A stretch of 11,641 nucleotides of DNA, taken from NCBI GenBank assembly GCA_030631915.1, contig DAOVKF010000038.1, positions 1 through 11,641 on the forward strand, in the 5' to 3' direction. The position numbers and the translations under genes were made by a program. The notes beneath the pieces are model-generated. The model was given only the letters and a program-made list of their open reading frames with translations. It ran no database searches and was not told where the DNA came from. Shown here one piece after another: positions 6,699 to 11,641 of this stretch. Each line of letters opens with the position of its first letter. Position 1 is the first letter of the stretch. Origin of the DNA: Candidatus Omnitrophota bacterium. Its GTDB lineage: Bacteria; Omnitrophota; Gorgyraeia; Tantalellales; Tantalellaceae.

Positions 6699-6869
6699 GG
6701 AAATTTTTCTAACTTTTTTTTGTTTAATTTTAAATAACCCATGAATCGTCATTCCGGAAAGTTTTTTGTTGCAAAATTCTGATTAAAAGGTATCATGTAT
6801 AATTAAGTCATCAAACCGCCCTGTGTATTAACCATTTGAGGGGCAAAACATGTAACAGGAGGGAAACCC
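6699..6869 (+). promoter_or_regulatory. AT-rich upstream region of the RiPP precursor gene
   Basis: This is the precursor-side part of the gene-free stretch 6572-6869 between divergent genes. It holds T/A-rich sequence (6699-6738), a small palindrome TTCCGGAA (6752-6759), and a TATAAT at 6798-6803 that could be the -10 box. No good -35 stands at 17 nt; TTGCAA at 6769-6774 is 23 nt away. A transcript starting near 6810 would have a leader of about 60 nt. No RNA gene or further ORF was recognised. Confidence 0.35.
6838..6855 (+). promoter_or_regulatory. Start-stop (ATG-TAA) element before the precursor gene
   Basis: GAGGGG (6838-6843) resembles a Shine-Dalgarno site and is followed 6 nt later by ATG-TAA (6850-6855). 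This ends one base before the true AGGAGGG (6857-6863) of the precursor. Ribosomes initiating here would terminate at once and sit over the next ribosome binding site. It may tune translation or be accidental. Confidence 0.25.
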
Positions 6870-7121
6870 ATGGCAAATCAATTGGAAGAATTGCTGTCCC
6901 GAATGGCAACTGATGAAGAATTCCTGAAAAAGGTAAAAGAAGACAAGCAGGTCCTCGCTGAACTGGGCTGGGATCCGGAAGCGATCGCCAGTTTTGAACT
7001 CGCGGACAAGGGTTACTGGGGCTGCGGCACTGAGTGCGGCTGCACAGCATCCATGGGCCAGGGTTGCAGCGCGAAATCCGGCCATGCCTGCAGCGGCGGA
7101 AGCGGAACCCAGATAAAGTAG
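6870..7121 (+). CDS. RiPP precursor peptide with Gly/Ser/Cys-rich core (83 aa)
   Basis: A short protein with the two-part layout of a ribosomally made, modified peptide. Residues 1-47 are a charged, Cys-free, probably helical leader (QLEELLSRMATDEEFLKKVK and onward to LADK). Residues 48-83 are a core with almost no charged or large hydrophobic residues beyond YW (49-50). Its five Cys (52, 56, 58, 66, 74) are spaced CX3CX1CX7CX7C. The core contains two adjacent 8-residue units, TASMGQGC (59-66) and SAKSGHAC (67-74), plus a degenerate Cys-less third. The leader has some resemblance to Nif11-like leaders, but I cannot place it in a named family. AGGAGGG ends 6 nt before the ATG, the strongest ribosome site in the window. 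The maturase gene starts 10 nt after the stop. Likely products are thioether-bridged (sactipeptide- or ranthipeptide-type) peptides; the cleavage point near residue 48 is a guess. Confidence 0.8.
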   Translation: MANQLEELLSRMATDEEFLKKVKEDKQVLAELGWDPEAIASFELADKGYWGCGTECGCTASMGQGCSAKSGHACSGGSGTQIK

Positions 7122-7131
7122 CACTGTTGAA

Positions 7132-8532
7132 ATGTTAAAAGAAGGCGAGCCTCTTACTTTTCACTTCCCTTCAAAAGTCTACACCTCTGTCCGGGGAACC
7201 AGGACATTATATTATTCCCCGGACAGAGGTGTTTGCGTTGCGGTTAACGAAGCCGGCAGGGATATTCTGGAAGCCTGCCGGAGCGCTGGAACGCTCACCG
7301 AGATCGCCTGCTGTCTCACATCCGGTCGAAAATCCTTTGTCCCGTTAATAGAGGATCTGATCCGGCCGTTTCTTTCTAAAATGAAACGCACCCGGTTTTT
7401 ATCGGACGGGAAAACACCAGAAAACGGGGATAATAATTCTGTTTCCCAACCGGCTCCCATTAAATTCACAACCCTGTATCTCCACGTTACCGACACCTGC
7501 AACCTTCGCTGTATTTACTGTTATAACCAGACGCAGCGTTCGCAAAAAAAAATATCCGTTGCGGACGGTTCAGACGCCCCTCTGACCTCCGCTCAAATTC
7601 ACGGCCTGCTTGATGAAAGCGCCCGGCTCAAAGGGAAAGAGATCGTATTTACCGGCGGTGAACCTCTTTTCCGGAAAGACCTGTGCGAACTGGCTGCCTA
7701 CGCGAAAGCGAAAGGCCTGTCAACCAGCCTGCTTACGAACGGAACACTTATTGACCGCGGCATGGCGGCAAAGATCGCGGGATCGTTCGACTCCGTTGTT
7801 GTCAGCTTCGACAGCTGGGTCAAAAAAGAATACGAAACCCTGCGGCCCGGCGCCCCGTTCGAAAACGCGGTGCAGGGTATCCGGAACCTTGTAACAGCGA
7901 AAGTCGCCGCTGTGTTCATCCGGCCCGTGATCACCACTTTAAATCTGGGTTCGCTGCCTGAATTCCCGCGTTTCGCGGCTGAACACCTCGGTTGTCTGGA
8001 CTTTCTGCCCGCAGCATACCTCCCCAACCATGCGGAAGACCTCGAAACCATGAGACTGCTGCCTGATCCTGAAGAATACTGGGCGACTTTGCACCGTTTC
8101 TACGCGAATATTAAAAAACTGGGCGGACGGGCCGTCAGCGAATCCATCCCGCTGGAAGCCGCGGGAAGCTGCGGCGCCGGGGGCAGCGTACTGAGCATTG
8201 CCCCCAACGGAGACGTCTATCCGTGCCAGTGCCTGCATTTCGACGGGTTTATCGCGGGAAATTTTAAAGAACAGTCACTGGCTGAGATCATTGACGGCTC
8301 CCAGGTCCTGGCCTCATTCCGCGAGCAGTCGTGGCCATGGTTCGCGCCCTGTTCAGAGTGCGCGCTGATGTCGATCTGCGCTTCAACGTGCCGCGTCTTC
8401 CCGAGGGTATTCAGGGAAAATGAAGAACTGTTCTTCGAACGCATGTGTCCTTTTTTTAAAAAGGAAATAGAGAACAGGCTCTGGGAAGAGGCTGAGAAAC
8501 AAGACGCTGTAAAAAAGCTGACCCCGATCTAG
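7132..8532 (+). CDS. Radical SAM/SPASM RiPP maturase with fused PqqD-like recognition domain
   Basis: An enzyme of 466 residues. About 8-92 form a PqqD-like RiPP recognition element (RRE): a beta region including TLYYSPDRGVCVAVNEAG, then helices up to RTRFL. After a linker, the radical SAM core (about 112-300) carries CNLRCIYC, with C123, C127 and C130 for the SAM-binding 4Fe-4S cluster, and FTGGEPLF (173-180). The SPASM domain holds C347-X12-G-X4-C365 and C407-X2-C410-X5-C416-X3-C420, then C439, which matches the standard pattern for two auxiliary clusters. Family knowledge: such enzymes use 5'-deoxyadenosyl radicals to crosslink Cys to backbone or side-chain carbons, or make C-C/C-O bonds, in a cognate peptide. 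The preceding Cys-rich gene is the obvious substrate. There is no clear Shine-Dalgarno before this ATG, suggesting coupling to precursor translation. The stop codon is shared, through CTAG, with the convergent repeat-protein gene. Confidence 0.92.
   Translation: MLKEGEPLTFHFPSKVYTSVRGTRTLYYSPDRGVCVAVNEAGRDILEACRSAGTLTEIACCLTSGRKSFVPLIEDLIRPFLSKMKRTRFLSDGKTPENGDNNSVSQPAPIKFTTLYLHVTDTCNLRCIYCYNQTQRSQKKISVADGSDAPLTSAQIHGLLDESARLKGKEIVFTGGEPLFRKDLCELAAYAKAKGLSTSLLTNGTLIDRGMAAKIAGSFDSVVVSFDSWVKKEYETLRPGAPFENAVQGIRNLVTAKVAAVFIRPVITTLNLGSLPEFPRFAAEHLGCLDFLPAAYLPNHAEDLETMRLLPDPEEYWATLHRFYANIKKLGGRAVSESIPLEAAGSCGAGGSVLSIAPNGDVYPCQCLHFDGFIAGNFKEQSLAEIIDGSQVLASFREQSWPWFAPCSECALMSICASTCRVFPRVFRENEELFFERMCPFFKKEIENRLWEEAEKQDAVKKLTPI
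7181..7232 (+). repeat. Perfect 18-bp GC-rich inverted repeat inside the maturase gene
   Basis: ACACCTCTGTCCGGGGAA (7181-7198) recurs exactly inverted at 7215-7232, with a 16-nt loop. It falls in codons 17-34 of the maturase, within the recognition-domain coding part, about 60 nt downstream of the precursor stop. In mRNA it would be a very stable hairpin. Only TTTG follows, so it is at best a weak intrinsic terminator. It could act as an attenuator, or protect the 3' end of a precursor-only transcript. Confidence 0.85.
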
Positions 8533-11500
8533 CCTTCTATATGTAGATTCGCGACGAGAGCTGGCCCCGATTGACCGAAGGTCCCGCCGCCGGCGCCTGT
8601 GAATGTGCCCGCGCCGCTGACAGGGTCGGTATAAGTACCTCCCGCCTGACCGGTAAAAGAGTCTCCGTTTGACGTTGTTCCCGAAACACCGGCAAGCCAT
8701 TCATTGCCGCTCCAGAGAGTCCCTGCAAGTACGGCTGAATCTCCGCCCGTACTTGATACATTGACCGTCCATGTATCGGTGGGCAACGCGCCTTGCGGTT
8801 CCTGGTATGTACCGTCGATAAGCGCACCCCAGATGCCTTCTATAGCCTCCGGTGATATCGCGTATAAACTCATGTCCATGACAGCGCTTATCATGCCGCC
8901 GTTATCAAAAGCACCCACTCCGTTCATTATGGATGAATGCACTTCGGAGATCGGTACCGACACAAACTCGCTGAGATCTTCGATATCAAAACCCAGCATT
9001 TCAGGGCTTAAGAGTTCGGTGACTTCTACCCACTCACCTGCCCCGGCCGCCTGCCACGTACCGTTACCGGCATCTACTTCTATATAACTGCCCCCGACAT
9101 CGCCTTTTACCCTGCTGGCTCCGATATTATCCGTTTCTTCGCCTCTATTGTAAAACGAGATACCTCTATATGTGCCGGATAAAAGGTCCCCGCCCCAGGT
9201 GCCCCTGATAGTAGCGATAATGTAGGCATTTTTATCTTTTGTGCCGGCCTCTTCAGAATGACTTGTTCCACCCAGACCGATAAAATAATCAGCACCCGGG
9301 TTATCATATGAGCCTCCGCAGTTCATATCGAACATGCCCCAATTCTGATCAAGGATATGTCGCGAATAACCGTCGATATAACGCAGGCTCAGCGTGCTTT
9401 CCGGGCCGAATGAACCATTCCCCATGCCTGTAACCGGCTGCACCGGGACAGTACCATAGTTCCAGTCGCCATTCTGGTCCGCAAGCATGTCAGGATCAAA
9501 TCCGGTAAGGCCCATTTGCCTGAATGAGACATTACTCTCAGCCGTCCACATGGATATTCCGGGAAAATATTCGCCGGTAACATCACCGCTGATTATCCCG
9601 GCTGTCCATTCATTGCCCGATCCCGGCGCGATAGCCATACCGAACAGCTTTCCGCTTATCCCCGTATTGTGCCAGTTACCGTATATCTGCGCGCCGTATG
9701 AACCTCCGTTGAGTGAAGACGACTTGCCCGCTCCGGAAACCTTCCAATTGTGGCTGACAATACCGCAGTTGTACCAGAGATAAGGTTCCGAATTGGACGG
9801 TATGGTCTGGTCGATATCATACCGGCCGGTCATGTACATCGTAGCGTCGGCCTGCGCATCAAAAAGGTCGCCTGTGCCGCCTACAACCCCCTGGGGGAAT
9901 CCGAATTTGTCCATTGACTCTGAACCACTGTTATAATGCCCGAGATGACTTGAAAGTCCCCTGCCTGTTATATCAAAGATCTGTTCCGCGTAAAATTCAC
10001 CTGCCTTTACCCCCTGCCAGCTTCCGTCAGGGTTTGTTACAGCGAGGAAATCACCTGAAACAGAACCGCGTTTATGATGCGTTTGAAAAAAACCGAGTGT
10101 TGAGCCGTTAAGTATGCCGGCATCCACTGATCCGTCGTCGATCGAAGCCGCCCAGTAACCATTATCGTCAAAATAACTGCCGGTACCATCGGAATAGTAT
10201 TTCCCGAACGCCCCGTTGCCGCCGATATCGCCGGTCCAATAAATATCCGAATCCGGGTTGTTATACGTACCGGCGAGTGAGTGGCTCTCAAATATTCCCC
10301 AATTTTGACCGGGGATATTAAACGCTTTGCCCCTGGCACCGTCGCTGCCCGTGATCAGCCCCCCTGATCCAAAAGCGGCGTCAAACTGAACGCCCTCGAC
10401 CACCGTACTATTACTGACCAGCGTATAAGGCATTTCCTCCGCGTTCGCTTCCACCCCGCCTGTAACTTGTGTTTTGGAAAATGATCCGGTAAGCCCGAAA
10501 ATGCCGGTTCCCTCATAAGACCCGCCGTCTAACATGCCCGTTACTATACCCGCGTTGCCCGCGATATCGAGATATATAAGTCTTACGACCGCGCCCATCG
10601 GATTCTTGTAATATCCGTTAATGAACCCGCAGTAAGAACCCCCCATATCATAGGTCATATCCCTCTCATTAATAAAATCCTGGCTGTGCATAACAGCGCC
10701 CCAGGAGTATCCGCTGCCGGCAGGATATTGCCCGTTAAAAACCACTTCGGCGGTTCCCGGCGTCCACAATGAATCCACGCTTCCCAGAAGTCCGCCGATA
10801 TTGCCCGTGATCTCGCTCGCAAAAGCAAGCGGGGCGCCTTCGTATATCCCGAGGCCTTTCCCTATCCAGTAACCGGGGCCCTCGACCGGCTGGTCATATA
10901 CACCCCATAATTCTCCGTCCATCGTACCATAATGGGTATAAGTGATATAATTGCCGGTGATCTCGCCGTAAACATCTCCGTTTTCCCATGTACCGTTCCG
11001 CACCTCACCGCCCCAGATACCCCTGTCTCCGCCAGAACAACCGAAGACACCTGTGCCTCCTATAGCGGCAGTCCAGACAGTGCTAGCCATCGGGTTTGCG
11101 AAACCGTATCCATCGCCGATATCTCCGCCCAGCGCAAGATCAAAAACACCAAGAGGATAACTTTGAGATCCGTTCAGCATATCATCCACGAACTGAGTGC
11201 TTCCTGAAGTACTTTCGCCTTCGATAGCTCCCGTGCCCAGAAAATCACCGTTTATCACGGCGTTGATGAGGGACTTGTTGATATATTGTCCGACAAACAT
11301 GTCCGGGTCCAGCCCCGTCTCCGTAAAAACAGGATTATTGTTTAAAAGCCCTGTGCCCTTCCATATCCACTCAGCAATGCCTGCCTCATCCTCGAACAGC
11401 TGACTGCATGAAGCATTAATATTGCCGCTAAAACAGCCGAGCGTCCCATTGCCGCCGAGATATAAAGCGTAAACAGACCCATGCATACCGCCGGAAAAGA

Positions 11501-11641
11501 TACCTCCGGTAACACCTGAAAACGCGCTGCCGTCTTTTGTGACATAGTGATAGTGTTCGTCGCTCAGGCTGACTATCGGGCTGTTCCATATATACTGCGT
11601 TTCGGACGGTCCTGTATCCGTAGAGTTCAGGATCCATGCTT
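8529..11641 (-). CDS. Very large Gly-rich repeat protein, probably surface or secreted (5' end beyond window)
   Basis: The minus-strand frame is open from the right edge (11641) to a TAG at 8531-8529, at least 1037 residues. The first Met in the window (11486) is internal because 51 in-frame codons precede it without a stop. The protein is rich in Gly, Ser, Asn, Thr, Trp and Tyr and poor in Lys and Cys. It is built of short beta-like repeats of the type W-x-(A/G)-x-(I/V)-x-G and G-(S/T)-(Y/F). A longer domain of about 105 residues, starting QNWG(I/M)F and ending AGE(F/W), occurs twice 320 codons apart. The motif TG(L/F)DPDM also recurs. Such composition suggests a beta-solenoid or beta-sandwich array outside the cytoplasm, for example an adhesin or surface-layer-like protein. 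I see no autotransporter barrel or sorting signal at the C-terminus (ending ANLHIEG). The signal region would lie outside the window. Specific function unknown. Confidence 0.85.
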   Translation of the reverse strand, partial: AWILNSTDTGPSETQYIWNSPIVSLSDEHYHYVTKDGSAFSGVTGGIFSGGMHGSVYALYLGGNGTLGCFSGNINASCSQLFEDEAGIAEWIWKGTGLLNNNPVFTETGLDPDMFVGQYINKSLINAVINGDFLGTGAIEGESTSGSTQFVDDMLNGSQSYPLGVFDLALGGDIGDGYGFANPMASTVWTAAIGGTGVFGCSGGDRGIWGGEVRNGTWENGDVYGEITGNYITYTHYGTMDGELWGVYDQPVEGPGYWIGKGLGIYEGAPLAFASEITGNIGGLLGSVDSLWTPGTAEVVFNGQYPAGSGYSWGAVMHSQDFINERDMTYDMGGSYCGFINGYYKNPMGAVVRLIYLDIAGNAGIVTGMLDGGSYEGTGIFGLTGSFSKTQVTGGVEANAEEMPYTLVSNSTVVEGVQFDAAFGSGGLITGSDGARGKAFNIPGQNWGIFESHSLAGTYNNPDSDIYWTGDIGGNGAFGKYYSDGTGSYFDDNGYWAASIDDGSVDAGILNGSTLGFFQTHHKRGSVSGDFLAVTNPDGSWQGVKAGEFYAEQIFDITGRGLSSHLGHYNSGSESMDKFGFPQGVVGGTGDLFDAQADATMYMTGRYDIDQTIPSNSEPYLWYNCGIVSHNWKVSGAGKSSSLNGGSYGAQIYGNWHNTGISGKLFGMAIAPGSGNEWTAGIISGDVTGEYFPGISMWTAESNVSFRQMGLTGFDPDMLADQNGDWNYGTVPVQPVTGMGNGSFGPESTLSLRYIDGYSRHILDQNWGMFDMNCGGSYDNPGADYFIGLGGTSHSEEAGTKDKNAYIIATIRGTWGGDLLSGTYRGISFYNRGEETDNIGASRVKGDVGGSYIEVDAGNGTWQAAGAGEWVEVTELLSPEMLGFDIEDLSEFVSVPISEVHSSIMNGVGAFDNGGMISAVMDMSLYAISPEAIEGIWGALIDGTYQEPQGALPTDTWTVNVSSTGGDSAVLAGTLWSGNEWLAGVSGTTSNGDSFTGQAGGTYTDPVSGAGTFTGAGGGTFGQSGPALVANLHIEG
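9034..10320 (-). repeat. Long-period duplicated domain within the repeat-protein gene
   Basis: The segments 9997-10320 and 9034-9360 encode two homologous domains of 105 and 106 residues. Corresponding points are offset by 960 bp at the QNWG end (CCCCAATT at 10297 and 9337) and by 963 bp at the AGE end (TCACCTGCC at 9997 and 9034), a one-codon difference. DNA identity is patchy outside these ends, so the duplication is old and kept at protein level. A WGVYD element at about 10895-10910 may mark the start of a further diverged unit. Confidence 0.7.

Noticed and set aside
7181..7232. Reading the 18-bp palindrome as an ordinary rho-independent terminator of the precursor gene
   Set aside because: It lies inside the maturase reading frame and is followed only by TTTG, without a real T tract.
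8516..8570. Similar 12-mers GCTGACCCCGAT and GCTGGCCCCGAT on either side of the shared stop
   Set aside because: Short, imperfect and within two unrelated coding ends; probably coincidence.
11484..11486. ATG at 11486 as the start of the repeat protein
   Set aside because: The frame continues without a stop to the right edge with the same Gly-rich composition, so the real start is outside the window.

Overview
The window is a gene-dense bacterial stretch of mid GC content with signal peptides, ATGA-coupled genes and good Shine-Dalgarno sites. It looks like accessory chromosome of an uncultured Gram-negative bacterium. The mix of a short ComEA-like protein, a histidine-phosphoacceptor-only membrane protein, a very large Gly-rich repeat protein and a PEP-CTERM-like tail reminds me of Omnitrophota-type genomes. 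That placement is an impression from gene content, not a demonstrated assignment.

Left part (1-3648). On the minus strand lies a competence/DNA-uptake cluster, read right to left: an unrecognised 79-residue protein (2513-2752), a membrane-anchored ComEA-type helix-hairpin-helix protein (2126-2497) and ComEC (1-2129, C-terminus beyond the left edge). ComEC starts inside the stop codon of the helix-hairpin-helix gene. A sigma70-like promoter with AT-rich 10-bp repeats behind it precedes the cluster. Further upstream on the same strand is a two-TM protein (2908-3498) that has the HisKA dimerisation/phosphoacceptor helix but no ATPase domain.

Middle (3649-6869). A divergent plus-strand gene encodes a secreted three-part glycoside hydrolase: a DUF5060-like beta-sandwich, a GH5-like (clan GH-A) TIM barrel with both catalytic Glu residues, and C-terminal beta modules. 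Its 3' end overlaps, tail to tail by 77 bp, a minus-strand gene for an exported protein of unknown function. That protein ends in a PEP-CTERM-like motif, hydrophobic and basic tail. A perfect 19-bp inverted repeat lies just upstream of its start, in a roughly 300-bp AT-rich divergent intergenic region.

Right part (6870-11641). A plus-strand two-gene cassette looks like a ribosomally synthesised, post-translationally modified peptide (RiPP) system. An 83-residue precursor with a charged helical leader and a Gly/Ser/Cys-rich core is followed 10 nt later by a radical SAM maturase, in which a PqqD-like recognition domain, radical SAM core and SPASM domain are fused. A perfect 18-bp inverted repeat lies within codons 17-34 of the maturase. 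No transporter or leader peptidase is visible. The maturase ends in a CTAG shared with the stop codon of a convergent, very large Gly-rich repeat protein that enters from the right edge. The RiPP cassette, its core-peptide repeat and the two long perfect inverted repeats on either side of the precursor are the most promising material for something undescribed.
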